From assembly GCF_010894435.1 (NCBI RefSeq), contig NZ_JAAIXZ010000002.1, positions 248,001 to 312,000 on the forward strand: a DNA stretch of 64,000 bases, in the 5' to 3' direction. Origin of the DNA: Pyxidicoccus trucidator. Its GTDB lineage: Bacteria > Myxococcota > Myxococcia > Myxococcales > Myxococcaceae. The notes beneath the pieces are model-generated. The model did no database searches, was not told where the DNA came from, and saw only the letters and a program-made list of their open reading frames with translations. Of the stretch, positions 35,281-43,747 are shown one piece after another; positions within the stretch are counted from its first letter, which is position 1; every line of letters starts with the position of its first letter. Position numbers and translations under genes: made by a program.

Positions 35281-35886
35281 CTACAGCTCGATGTCGCTCT
35301 CGCCCTCGCGCTCGTCCCCGTCGGCGGGCTCCGCCGTGTCGCGGCCGGGGGGCTCGGCCCCGAAGGGCGGCTCCGGAGGGACGGGGGGCTTGGGCGAGGG
35401 TAGCGGCGCCCGGTCCTCGTCGTCGGGCTCCTCCAGCTCCGGCTCGGGGGCGTCCTCCCGCAGGTCGATGAGGGAGCCGTCCTCCAGCTCCACGGTGAGG
35501 GTGCGGTACTTCCACTCGGCGCCGTCCTCCTGCTGTGACGCGTCCACGCGCAGGAGTGCGTCCGCCTCGGGCCCGTCGAGCGGAATGGTGAAGCGGGCGT
35601 CGGTGCGGCCGTTGTTCGAGCTCACCGAGGACTGCTTGGGCAGGCCGGTGTCGATGGGGGTGCCCAGCGCACGTCGCACCTCCGCGTCCGACGTGGCGAT
35701 GGCCACCGCCTCCGTATAGGCGCCCAGCTTGCTGAGGGAGGAGAAGCCCACGCCCACGAGGATTGCGCCCAGGCAGCCACACGAGGCCACGAGGCCCAGG
35801 CAGCCTCCCACCGGCACGAACCACTTCCAGTTCCGACTCCACCAGCCCCGCTGAGGCACCAGGTTACCCTCGGGCACCGTGTCCAT
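35281..35886 (-). CDS. Coa1-family membrane-anchored protein
   Basis: A 201-residue protein from ATG 35886 ([27 protein letters not shown]). A single membrane helix (about 26-48, containing Gly and Cys) is followed by a small alpha/beta domain, [29 protein letters not shown] and then [12 protein letters not shown], like the Coa1/Tim21-type cytochrome c oxidase assembly-factor family. It ends in an acidic, Pro-rich tail. The role is unproven; there is no oxidase gene nearby. Upstream in-frame sequence to 36072 is not used. Confidence 0.75.
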   Translation of the reverse strand: MDTVPEGNLVPQRGWWSRNWKWFVPVGGCLGLVASCGCLGAILVGVGFSSLSKLGAYTEAVAIATSDAEVRRALGTPIDTGLPKQSSVSSNNGRTDARFTIPLDGPEADALLRVDASQQEDGAEWKYRTLTVELEDGSLIDLREDAPEPELEEPDDEDRAPLPSPKPPVPPEPPFGAEPPGRDTAEPADGDEREGESDIEL

Positions 35887-36028
35887 GGATGTGTCCTTCC
35901 TCCGCGCCCCCGTGGCAGGCGGGCACGGCCCACTCATACCGGGACCCAGCGGGGCGCGATAGAACCCGGACGGGCTGGCGGACAGAGTGGCGTCCCGGTG
36001 ACTTTCGGCGGGCGGGGCGGGGTTTGGT

Positions 36029-37030
36029 ATGTCGTGGGCAGGTGCCATGCCGCCGCGGAAGACTCCCTCCACCCAGGTACTGCTGGACGTGCTGGACGCG
36101 CTGCCTCCCGGGCAGCGGCTGTGGGTCCATGGCGCGGGGCACGGCCTCTACCCCCTGCTGGGGCGCGGCGACGCGGTGCAGGTGCTGCGCTGCGGGCCCG
36201 GAGCGCTGGGACGGGGGGACGTGGCGCTGATGCGGCAGGGCCGCAAGCTGGTGGCGCACGTGGTGGTGTCCACGCGGCCGTGGTTGACGGCCTCGCTGCT
36301 GGGGGGCACGGACCCGCCGGGCGGAGTGACGCTGGGGCGGGTGGTGGCGGTGCGGCGGGGGCCGTGGGTGATTCCGCTGCCCCGGCCCTTCCGGCCGGCG
36401 CTGTGGGTGGCGCGCCAGGCGATGGCGGCGGCGTGGGCCCGGCCCGAGAGCCGGTTAGTCTACCGGGGCGTGCGGGACTTCTTCTTCTCCGGCTGGTCCA
36501 GACCCTTGCGGCAGCGGCTCGTGGGGCCGCTGGAGGTGCGGCTGCTGCGGGCCGATGACCTGGACGCGCTGCTCGTCTTCGCGGGGGAGCGGCTGGTGGT
36601 GTCCCCCGGCTTCCTGCGCCGCCAGCTCCGGGAGCGGTGGGGCCTGGACGCATCCTCCCGCCGAGGTGCCGCCGCGGGCGCCTTCGACGGGCAGGGCCGT
36701 CTGCAGGGCTTCGCCTGGGTGGACTCGTACCGGCAGGAGGCGCTCCCGCTGGACGGCGTCTGGGTGCGCTCGCTGGTGGTGGCGCCGCAGGCCCGGCGGA
36801 TGAAGGTGGCCACCCGGCTGCTGGGCTGCCTGGTGGACGAGGCGCGGAGCCAGGGCGAGGCGCGCGTCTACGCCGACATCGACGACGACAACGCCGCCTC
36901 GCTGCGCACCTTCGGCGGGGCGGGCTTCCGGCGCGCTGCTCCGGAGCTGACCCGGCGCACCAACGAGGCGTGGGACGCGGCGGGCCGGACCAAGGCGCTG
37001 GTCGTCCTGGAGCGCGACCTGGAGCCCTGA
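36029..37030 (+). CDS. Inactive S24/S26 peptidase-like domain fused to GNAT acetyltransferase
   Basis: A 333-residue two-domain protein; ATG 36029 or ATG 36047 may be the start. Residues about 15-120 look like a signal-peptidase/LexA-type (S24/S26) beta domain: VHGAGHGLYPLLGRGDAVQVLRC where peptidases have GxSMxPTLxxGDxV, then LGRGDVALMRQGRKLVAHVVV. The catalytic Ser position is Gly39, so proteolysis is not expected, although a Lys remains. Residues about 165-330 are GNAT-like (VWVRSLVVAPQARRMKVATRLLGCLVDEARS, YADIDDDNAASLRTFGGAGFRR). The acceptor is unknown. Its gene is divergent from the Coa1-family gene. Confidence 0.75.
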   Translation: MSWAGAMPPRKTPSTQVLLDVLDALPPGQRLWVHGAGHGLYPLLGRGDAVQVLRCGPGALGRGDVALMRQGRKLVAHVVVSTRPWLTASLLGGTDPPGGVTLGRVVAVRRGPWVIPLPRPFRPALWVARQAMAAAWARPESRLVYRGVRDFFFSGWSRPLRQRLVGPLEVRLLRADDLDALLVFAGERLVVSPGFLRRQLRERWGLDASSRRGAAAGAFDGQGRLQGFAWVDSYRQEALPLDGVWVRSLVVAPQARRMKVATRLLGCLVDEARSQGEARVYADIDDDNAASLRTFGGAGFRRAAPELTRRTNEAWDAAGRTKALVVLERDLEP

Positions 37031-37081
37031 CCCGGGGTGCGGTTGCGTTGCGCGCCGACCTGAGACAGAAGCACGGGCCTC

Positions 37082-38017
37082 GTGAGCACCTCGACCCCCG
37101 ACATCCTCAGTGGTGGCCCGCCCCGTGCGGAGCGCGTGCAGCGGCTCCAGGCGGATGGTGCGCTGGCGCTCATCACCCTCTTCTGGGGCGTCACCTTCGT
37201 GGTGGTGAAGGGCGCGCTGGGGCACGCGGACCCGTTCTCGTTCCTCACGCTGCGCTTCACCTTGGGCGCGGTGGTGCTGAGCGTGCTGGCGGGGCGGCAG
37301 GTGCTGAGCCCCGTGAATCTGCGGCGTGGCGGGGTGCTGGCCTGCTTCCTCTTCGTGGGCTTCGCACTGCAGACGGTGGGGCTCACGGACACCACGCCCT
37401 CGCGCTCGGCGTTCATCACCGGGATGAGCGTGGTGTTCGTCCCGTTGCTGTCGCTGGTGCTCTTCAAGCGGGTGCCCAGGCCCACGTCGCTGCTGGGCGT
37501 GGTGCTGGCGGCGGTGGGGCTCTACTTCCTCACTCGGCCGGACGCGGGCGGGGAGGGCGGAGGGCTGGCGCAGGGGGACGTGCTGACGCTGGGCTGCGCG
37601 GTGGCCTATGCGTTCCACATCACCTTCACGGAGCGGTACGCGCCGAAGGAGGGAGTGATGGGGCTGGTGGCCGTGCAGCTCTGGGGCGTGGCGCTGATGT
37701 CGGCGGTGTGTCTGCCCTTCGTGACGCGGCGGGTGGAGTGGAATCCGTCCCTCCTGGGAGCGGTGCTCGTCTGTGGCGTGCTCGCCAGCGCGGTGGCCAT
37801 CAGCGTGCAGACGTGGGGGCAGGCGCGCACGACGGCGGTGCGGGCGGCGGTCATCTACTCCATGGAGCCGGTGTTCGCCGCGGCCTACTCGGTGGCGCTG
37901 GGCTACGAGGTGCTGGGCGCGCGGGAGTGGATGGGGGGCGGCCTCATCCTCCTGGGCGTGCTGGTGTCCGACGTGGGCGCCGCGGCCTGGGGCTGGTGGC
38001 GGGCGCGGACCGCGTAG
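37082..38017 (+). CDS. EamA/DMT-family transporter
   Basis: A 311-residue transporter starting at GTG 37082. Ten hydrophobic segments in two EamA halves are visible, for example ALITLFWGVTFVVVKGAL at the first helix and RAAVIYSMEPVFAAAYSVALGYEVLG in the second repeat, the latter typical of RhaT/YdcZ-type metabolite exporters. It is distinct in sequence from the DMT protein at 13.6 kb. The substrate is unknown. Confidence 0.92.
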   Translation: MSTSTPDILSGGPPRAERVQRLQADGALALITLFWGVTFVVVKGALGHADPFSFLTLRFTLGAVVLSVLAGRQVLSPVNLRRGGVLACFLFVGFALQTVGLTDTTPSRSAFITGMSVVFVPLLSLVLFKRVPRPTSLLGVVLAAVGLYFLTRPDAGGEGGGLAQGDVLTLGCAVAYAFHITFTERYAPKEGVMGLVAVQLWGVALMSAVCLPFVTRRVEWNPSLLGAVLVCGVLASAVAISVQTWGQARTTAVRAAVIYSMEPVFAAAYSVALGYEVLGAREWMGGGLILLGVLVSDVGAAAWGWWRARTA

Positions 38018-38115
38018 CGGTAGGCGCGGGTGGGCCTGCCCAGCGACCGGGCGGACGGAGCGGAGAAGTGGGGAGGGCCACTGGCACCGGGACGCGCTAT
38101 ATCCGGGCCCTTCCC

Positions 38116-39093
38116 ATGAGTGTGGAGCTGCGGCGAAACGGGATGCACCTGACGGGCACCCCCCTGTCCCTGGATGCGAAGCGGAAGTCTCCGCTGTGCT
38201 TCGTCAGCCATGGCCACTCGGACCACATCGCCCGGCATGAGCGCACCATCGCCACGGCGGCCACGCTGCGCTTCATGACGCACCGGCTGGGGCCCGTGAA
38301 TGCGCCGCTCTCGGTGCCCTATGGGCAGCCCTTCGACCTGGGGCCGCTGGTGCTGGAGCTGCTGCCGGCGGGCCACATCCTGGGCAGCGCGCAGCTCCGC
38401 GTCATCCGCGCGGATGGGAAGCGCATCGTCTACACCGGCGACCTGAACGTGGCGCCGTCGCTCACCGCCGAGGCGACGGTGGTGGCCGAGTGCGACACGC
38501 TCGTCATCGAGTCCACCTTCGGCCACCCGCGCTACCGCTTCCCGCCCCGCGCGGAGGTGCTGGGACAGGTGGAGGCGTGGGTGCGCAAGCAGCTCGAGCG
38601 CGGCGCGGTGCCGGTGCTGCTCGGCTACCCGCTGGGAAAGAGCCAGGAGGCGATGAAGTTCCTCGCTGGCCGTGGCTTCCCGCTGGTGGCGCACGCCTCC
38701 ATCCACGAGGTGGCGCAGCTCTACGCGGAGCTGGGCGTGCCGATTGAGAACCTGCGCCGCTACGACGGCAAGGTGGAGCCGGGCGAGGTGCTCTTCATCC
38801 CGCCACACCAGGCGCGGGGTGGGGCGCTGGCGCCACTGTGGCCGAGGGCCACGGCGGTGCTGACGGGCTGGGCGGTGGACCCGGGGGCGGCGCGGCGCTA
38901 CGGCGCGGACGTGGCCTTCCCGCTGTCGGACCACGCGGACTTCCCCTCGCTGGTGTCCTACGCGAAGTCCACGGGCGCGAGAGAGGTGATTACCTGCCAC
39001 GGCTTCGCGGAAGAGCTGGCGCAGGCCCTGCGCGACGCCGGCCTGGACGCGCGGCCGCTGGGCGGGAAGCCGCAGCAGCTCACCCTGCTCTGA
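38116..39093 (+). CDS. MBL-fold exonuclease-like hydrolase
   Basis: A 325-residue metallo-beta-lactamase/beta-CASP-type hydrolase beginning MSVELRRNGMHLTGTPLSLD. Metal residues are in FVSHGHSDHIARHERT, LPAGHILGSAQL, VYTGDLNVAPSLTAEATVV and SDHADFPSLVSYAKSTGAREVITCHGF. The layout matches the ligase-associated exonuclease (LhrC/YwqG-neighbour) or CPSF-like subgroup and would cleave nucleic acid. No ATP-dependent ligase or helicase gene is adjacent here. The MOSC gene follows 32 bp downstream. Confidence 0.88.
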   Translation: MSVELRRNGMHLTGTPLSLDAKRKSPLCFVSHGHSDHIARHERTIATAATLRFMTHRLGPVNAPLSVPYGQPFDLGPLVLELLPAGHILGSAQLRVIRADGKRIVYTGDLNVAPSLTAEATVVAECDTLVIESTFGHPRYRFPPRAEVLGQVEAWVRKQLERGAVPVLLGYPLGKSQEAMKFLAGRGFPLVAHASIHEVAQLYAELGVPIENLRRYDGKVEPGEVLFIPPHQARGGALAPLWPRATAVLTGWAVDPGAARRYGADVAFPLSDHADFPSLVSYAKSTGAREVITCHGFAEELAQALRDAGLDARPLGGKPQQLTLL

Positions 39094-39125
39094 CAGGGGC
39101 GGCGCGGCGGGTTAGAAGGAGGGCC

Positions 39126-39707
39126 ATGGCCCGTACTCCGCAGCTCGCCGGCCGCGCCGTGCGCGTCCTCGTGTGTACCGAGCGCAAGTCCTTCGTCACC
39201 CGGGAGCTGCCCGAGGCGAAGGTGTCCTTCGAGGGACTCGAAGGGGACCGGCACGCGGGGCTGACGCGGCCGGCGGACGTGCGCACGCCGTGGTTCCCCA
39301 AGGGCACGCCCATCCGCAACACGCGGCAGCTGTCGCTGGTGTCGAGCGAGGAGCTGGCCCAGGTGGCGGATGCGCTGGGCGTTCCAAAGGTGCTGGCGGC
39401 GTGGCTGGGCGCCAACCTGGAGCTCGCCGGAGTGCCGAAGCTGACGCACCTGCCGCCGGGGACGCGGCTGTTCTTCCCCGGGGACGCGGTGCTTGCGGTG
39501 GAAGGGGAGAACGAGCCCTGCACCGGCCCGGGGCGCGTCATCGAGGCGCACCACCCGGACAGGGAGAAGCTGGCGAGCCGCTTCGTGAAGGCTGCGTGGC
39601 AGCGACGCGGCCTGGTGGCCTGGGTGGAGCGGCCGGGAGTCCTCCGCGCCGGGGACGAGGTGCGGGTGATGCTGCCGAAGCCGGTGACGTACGTGCTGCC
39701 GACGTAG
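39126..39707 (+). CDS. MOSC-domain protein
   Basis: A 193-residue protein beginning MARTPQLAGRAVRVLVCTERK. MOSC marks are FEGLEGDRHAG near the start, RNTRQLSLVSSEELAQVADALG, LGANLELAGVPKLTHLPPGTRLFF and ENEPCTGPGRVIEAHHPD with the Cys thought to bind sulfur or molybdenum cofactor. Small MOSC proteins transfer or carry sulfur; the substrate is unknown. Confidence 0.9.
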   Translation: MARTPQLAGRAVRVLVCTERKSFVTRELPEAKVSFEGLEGDRHAGLTRPADVRTPWFPKGTPIRNTRQLSLVSSEELAQVADALGVPKVLAAWLGANLELAGVPKLTHLPPGTRLFFPGDAVLAVEGENEPCTGPGRVIEAHHPDREKLASRFVKAAWQRRGLVAWVERPGVLRAGDEVRVMLPKPVTYVLPT

Positions 39708-39819
39708 CCCGCGCGCGGGAAGGCGAAGGCGTGCTGGCGGCGGTACTCCAGGCGAGGTGGGCGCTCCCCTCCTCGCGGTTCAACGCGGCACGTACTCCAC
39801 CTGGAAGGGGGCGGAACTC

Positions 39820-41472
39820 ATGACGCGAATTCTCGTGGCAACGGTCCTCCTTTCCCTGTCGGTGGTGTGGGCCGGCTGCGCGACGACGCATGACGGCTCG
39901 GGCGGCACGGTGTGGGTGGGCAAAGGCCTGCCCGCTGGCATGGACGAGTCCGCGCTGGAGCAGGCCGCGAGTGCGGAGGCGGCGCGAGCGGCGGCCCAGG
40001 TATGGGCCGTGGCCGGTGACGTGCACGAGGTGGGCGCGCGCCTGGCGTTTACGTTCTGGGTGGAGCGTGGTGCGCTGACGTTGGTGGCGTACGAGGCCTC
40101 CGGACGGGAAGGCCCAGCGGGCCGGCCGGTGGACTCGGACACCGCCTTCGATTCGCTGCGGACCGTCTTCGAGGCGTATGCGAAGCAGCGCACGGGCGAG
40201 GTGCGGCTGGCGCTGCGGCGGCAGGAGTCGGGCTGGGCCGTGGACTATGAATCGGGCTCCCACGCCCAGCGCCCGCTGGAAGCGAAGAGCCTCCCGGTGC
40301 GCTGGGAGGGCACACTGGCTCCCACCCGCGAGGCGCAGACGGAGGGGCTGGCCAGGCTGCTGCGCGCGGTGTCCGTCCCCGCCGGTGGCGCGGCCCGGGT
40401 GGAGGTGGAGGCGAGGCTGGAAGATGGGCGTGTGGAGGGCTGGGAGCTGAAGGGCTACCAGGTGACGCGGCCGGGGGCCAGAGACGAGCCCCGGGCGGTG
40501 TCGGAGACGGTGCATGCCGAGGCGGTGAAGGTGCTGCTGCCCTTCATGGAGGGCCTGGGGCCGCGCGCGGTGCGACTGGAGCTGGTGCTGGTGCACCGCG
40601 AGGACGCGGTGCGGGCAGGCGGGTGGGTCGAGGGAGCGCGAGTGGTCCGCGCCTCTCCGCCGGACGGACTCGACGCCGATGCCGTCGCTGAGTACCGGGC
40701 GCTGCACGAGGACATCCTGCGGCGCTGGCGCGAGGGCGTGCACGAGGGCTTCGCGTGGTTGGCACAGCGGGGCGTGGAGGAACTGGCCCTCTGGTACGTG
40801 GGAGGCGTGCTCGCGAAGGGGGCGGGGTTCCTCGCGGTGCGAGGCGGCGGCATCGTCCTGAAGGCGCTGCGTCAGGGCAAGGAGGCCGCGGCGGGCTGGC
40901 TGCGCACGATGCTGACGCGGCTGTCGGGCGGGGAGAAGCGGACCTTCGAGCGGCTGTGGGCGAAGGCGCAGCTCGAAGGGGAGAAGGCCCTGAGCGGGGG
41001 GGAGCGGCAGGAACTACGAGCGCTGATGGCGCGCATCGAGGGCCTCGCCAGTACGCCGTTGACCACGGACGAAAAGAACGTGCTCCGGGGGCAGGCACGC
41101 CAGTTCTACAAGTCGCAGAATCGTCACCTCATCTCCGTCATGGATTCCCGTCCGGAAGATTGGCCGGTCCACCATCGACGCCCCCTGCAGTACGCCCACC
41201 TCTTCCCGGCCGAGGACATCAACGCGGCAAAGAATCTGGCGATGGTCGAGGTGTCAGTCCACCGGCGTATCAGCAGCCTCTGGGACCGGTTCCGGCAGGC
41301 TCGCCCCCAGGCAACGGCCGATGATGTGCTCAGGACCGCCGACATCATTGATGGTCGATTCCAGCCTTGGTACCACCAGGTCGTTCCAGCACCGCCGTCG
41401 GCCAAGGCAGTTGAAGCCGCGGAGAAAGCTGCGCTCGACGCCCTGAAAAGACTCTTTCCGGGCATCGAGTAG
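39820..41472 (+). CDS. Lipoprotein polymorphic toxin candidate with C-terminal HNH-like nuclease (SitA-like)
   Basis: A 550-residue protein from ATG 39820 (MTRILVATVLLSLSVVWAGC), a lipoprotein signal with lipobox WAG/C. The N-terminal about 250 residues form an alpha/beta region without recognised family. A hydrophobic stretch (about 325-355, WYVGGVLAKGAGFLAVRGGGIVL) precedes a charged helical linker. The last about 110 residues carry an HNH-like core: WPVHHRRPLQYAHLFP (H451-H452), INAAKNLAM (N472) and VEVSVHRRISSLWDRF (H481). A lipid-anchored N-part plus a nuclease tip, followed 14 bp later by a SUKH-like gene, matches myxobacterial SitA toxins delivered by outer-membrane exchange. The link to SitA is inference; nuclease activity is untested. 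Confidence 0.75.
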   Translation: MTRILVATVLLSLSVVWAGCATTHDGSGGTVWVGKGLPAGMDESALEQAASAEAARAAAQVWAVAGDVHEVGARLAFTFWVERGALTLVAYEASGREGPAGRPVDSDTAFDSLRTVFEAYAKQRTGEVRLALRRQESGWAVDYESGSHAQRPLEAKSLPVRWEGTLAPTREAQTEGLARLLRAVSVPAGGAARVEVEARLEDGRVEGWELKGYQVTRPGARDEPRAVSETVHAEAVKVLLPFMEGLGPRAVRLELVLVHREDAVRAGGWVEGARVVRASPPDGLDADAVAEYRALHEDILRRWREGVHEGFAWLAQRGVEELALWYVGGVLAKGAGFLAVRGGGIVLKALRQGKEAAAGWLRTMLTRLSGGEKRTFERLWAKAQLEGEKALSGGERQELRALMARIEGLASTPLTTDEKNVLRGQARQFYKSQNRHLISVMDSRPEDWPVHHRRPLQYAHLFPAEDINAAKNLAMVEVSVHRRISSLWDRFRQARPQATADDVLRTADIIDGRFQPWYHQVVPAPPSAKAVEAAEKAALDALKRLFPGIE

Positions 41473-41486
41473 CGGAGGCCGAACTC

Positions 41487-42152
41487 ATGGATGAAGTGGG
41501 CCTGCCTGGCCTTGATCGACTGCTCGACGTGTGCGGAAGACTCGGGCTTCGAGTGGTCACCCAACCCCCGGGGCGCCATCCGCCGGAGCCATTCACTCGA
41601 ATCGCGGGTACCTCTTTGGACCCCCTTCTCGCCAGCTTCTATTCCAGGGTGGGGAGGGGAGTTTTTGCCGCGGATGTCGATGGACTCGTCATCTTCGACA
41701 TGAACGACGAGGTCAATGCGCTGGAAGAGCAGAACAGGGCCATGAGGGAGAGCTGGCAGAAAGCCTTGTTCTCGTCGTTTTTCGTCTTCGGGGGCGAGCC
41801 GTTCCTGGCCCACTACTACGCCACCGTTCCAGAACTGGCGGATGACCAGGGCCGACAGCCCGTCGTGTGGGTCGACACCTACGAGCAGGGCTACGCGCTG
41901 CCGGTCGCCTCCACCGTGGACCGCCTCTTCGACACCTACTCGCGCTACCTGGAAGAACTGGTGGCCCACGAGGACTTCAAGGCGGACGGGGCGGCGGCGC
42001 TGCGGTTCCAGTGGCGCATGCCCCACCTGCTGGCCCGCGACGAACGCCTCGTCCAGCTCATCCGCGAGGGGCGCTTCGACACCTGGCTCCCAGGGCAAGA
42101 GGGCCGGGACTGGGCCGCGAAGGTCATCGCCGCCCGCGAACGCCTCGTCTGA
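41487..42152 (+). CDS. SUKH-like (SMI1/KNR4) immunity protein candidate
   Basis: A 221-residue cytoplasmic protein (no signal peptide), starting after GGAGG, 14 bp behind the toxin gene. Its sequence LASFYSRVGRGVFAADVDGLVIFDMNDEVNALEEQN and PVVWVDTYEQGYALPVASTVDRLFDTYSRYLEELV has the SMI1/KNR4-like alpha/beta order, in which the conserved aromatic and acidic residues shape the fold. SUKH proteins neutralise nuclease toxins. The tight pairing, small gap and lack of secretion signal support an immunity role. It converges on the pentapeptide gene behind a hairpin. Confidence 0.7.
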   Translation: MDEVGLPGLDRLLDVCGRLGLRVVTQPPGRHPPEPFTRIAGTSLDPLLASFYSRVGRGVFAADVDGLVIFDMNDEVNALEEQNRAMRESWQKALFSSFFVFGGEPFLAHYYATVPELADDQGRQPVVWVDTYEQGYALPVASTVDRLFDTYSRYLEELVAHEDFKADGAAALRFQWRMPHLLARDERLVQLIREGRFDTWLPGQEGRDWAAKVIAARERLV

Positions 42153-42167
42153 CCTCCAGAAACACCT

Positions 42168-42212
42168 CGGGGCCGCCAGGCCCGGGAAGACTCCCGGACC
42201 CGAGCGGCCCCG
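42168..42212. terminator. Strong convergent terminator hairpin
   Basis: A 9-bp stem CGGGGCCGC/GCGGCCCCG (42168-42176 with 42204-42212) contains a further CCGGGA/TCCCGG stem inside. It lies between the immunity candidate (plus) and the pentapeptide gene (minus). Confidence 0.65.
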
Positions 42213-42236
42213 CGGGCCTGCACCGTCACCGGGACT

Positions 42237-43703
42237 TCAGACGTCCGGCGACTGGACGATGAGCTTCTCCTTGCCGCACACGTCGCAGCGCACGTGGACG
42301 AAGAGGTCGTCGTCGCTGTCCTCGGGCACCTCGCCCTCGGGAACGCCGAGCTCCGCCTTCGCCAGCGCCGGCACCTTCGCGGGGATGTCCTGCGCCTTCA
42401 GCGCCTGGACGTACGTCATCTCCCGCTCATGGCACTCGCGCGTCTCCGGGCCGTTCAGCCACCCCGGCTCCATGCCCTCCGGCAGCCGGCTGATGAGCTC
42501 CAGGTTGGACATGGACTCGGCCAGGTACGCCAGCCGGCGCAGCCGCGCCTCTTCCGGCAGCGCGGCGAACACCTGGAAGCCCTCGAACAGGGCGTTGCGG
42601 TCCTCGCCCGTGGCCGCCTGCGCCAGCTCCATCGCCGCGTCGCTCGACTCCAGCGCCTCGTCCCAGTTGTTCTCCGGGTTGAAGCCCGCCTCCAGCAGCG
42701 ACGTGTAGAGCTGCGTGGCCGCCAGCCGGCGCCGCGCCTCCTGCAGGTGCTCCACCACGTCGTGCGTCAGCCGCAGCTCCAGCAGCGCGCCCGTGGTGCG
42801 GGGGTCGATGGAGCCCGTCAGGTCATCCACCTGCACCTCCTCCTGGAGGGCGGCCTTCAGCACCTGCGCCGCGGAGAAGCGCGCCAGCGGCACCACGCCC
42901 ACCTCGCGCAGGTACATGGCGGCCACGGCGGCGTCCTTCGCCCCCATGCGCAGCGCCTTCTGCGCCCGCTCCACCACGGACGGGTCCGCCGACGGCTTCT
43001 TGTTCTCCAGCCGCGTCTTCACCGCCTCGCGGTACAGCGTCTCCAGCTGGCTGCCCGGAGGCAGCCGCTGCGGGAGCAGCGGGCGCAGGCCCGGCACGTC
43101 CAGCACCCACACCGGAGGCATGGCCAGGCGCTTCAGCGCCCGGAAGAAGAGCGAGCCCGGCGGGTCCTGCGGGCGGAACGGCGGCAGTTCCTCGCCCGCC
43201 GGCTCCCCCTGCATGACCGCCGCGGCCTGGGCGCCCAGCGCCTTCTCGCGCTGCTCACGGGTGAACGCGGTGATGCCCTGGGCCGGGGGCGGGGGGGGCG
43301 GAGGGGCCTCCTCGCCGTCCAGACCGACGACCCGGTCCATGTCCACGTCGTCCATCTCGACGTCGTCCAGCCCCTTGGCGCCCGTGAAGTCGCAGCGCAG
43401 GAGCTTCAGCTTCTCGAATGTCGCTCCTTCGAGGTTGGCCCCCCGGAAGTCGCAGTCCTGGAGCCGGCCGCCATGGAAGTAGGCGTTGGACAGGTCCGCG
43501 TCCCGGAAGTTGACCTTGGAGAGGTCACACCGCTCCCACTCGGAGCCGATGAGGCCGAGGCCTGACAGGTCCGTGTTGGCGGAGAAAAGTTGGGTAAAGG
43601 TAGCGCCGGTATGGTCGGTTGAGACCTGACCGGACTTGCGCATCCGGTTCCATTCCGCCGAACCACTCTGAAGAAGCTTCTCGATACTCGGGGCTTTCGC
43701 CAT
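42237..43703 (-). CDS. Pentapeptide-repeat protein
   Basis: A 488-residue protein from ATG 43703 (MAKAPSIEKLLQSGSAEWN). Residues about 40-125 form pentapeptide repeats A(D/N)LXX: TDLSGLGLIG, CDLSKVNFRDADLSNAYF, CDFRGANLEGATF and CDFTGAKGL, predicted to fold as a right-handed beta-helix. After a Pro linker, the C-terminal about 340 residues are helical (ARFSAAQVLKAALQEEV, LAYLAESMSNLELISRLPEG), and the end has CDVCGKEKL, a single CxxC. It may be a scaffold or nucleic-acid-mimic protein; function is unknown. It diverges from the RluA gene. Confidence 0.85.
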   Translation of the reverse strand: MAKAPSIEKLLQSGSAEWNRMRKSGQVSTDHTGATFTQLFSANTDLSGLGLIGSEWERCDLSKVNFRDADLSNAYFHGGRLQDCDFRGANLEGATFEKLKLLRCDFTGAKGLDDVEMDDVDMDRVVGLDGEEAPPPPPPPAQGITAFTREQREKALGAQAAAVMQGEPAGEELPPFRPQDPPGSLFFRALKRLAMPPVWVLDVPGLRPLLPQRLPPGSQLETLYREAVKTRLENKKPSADPSVVERAQKALRMGAKDAAVAAMYLREVGVVPLARFSAAQVLKAALQEEVQVDDLTGSIDPRTTGALLELRLTHDVVEHLQEARRRLAATQLYTSLLEAGFNPENNWDEALESSDAAMELAQAATGEDRNALFEGFQVFAALPEEARLRRLAYLAESMSNLELISRLPEGMEPGWLNGPETRECHEREMTYVQALKAQDIPAKVPALAKAELGVPEGEVPEDSDDDLFVHVRCDVCGKEKLIVQSPDV

Positions 43704-43747
43704 GGACCGGGGATTATTCGTATGGTCTGGTCCGCACGCCAGCACAA

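Noticed and set aside
36637-39093. One 818-codon frame spanning the DMT gene and ending as the MBL protein
   Set aside because: Only the last 325 codons match a family; the rest is an out-of-frame shadow of the upstream acetyltransferase and transporter genes.
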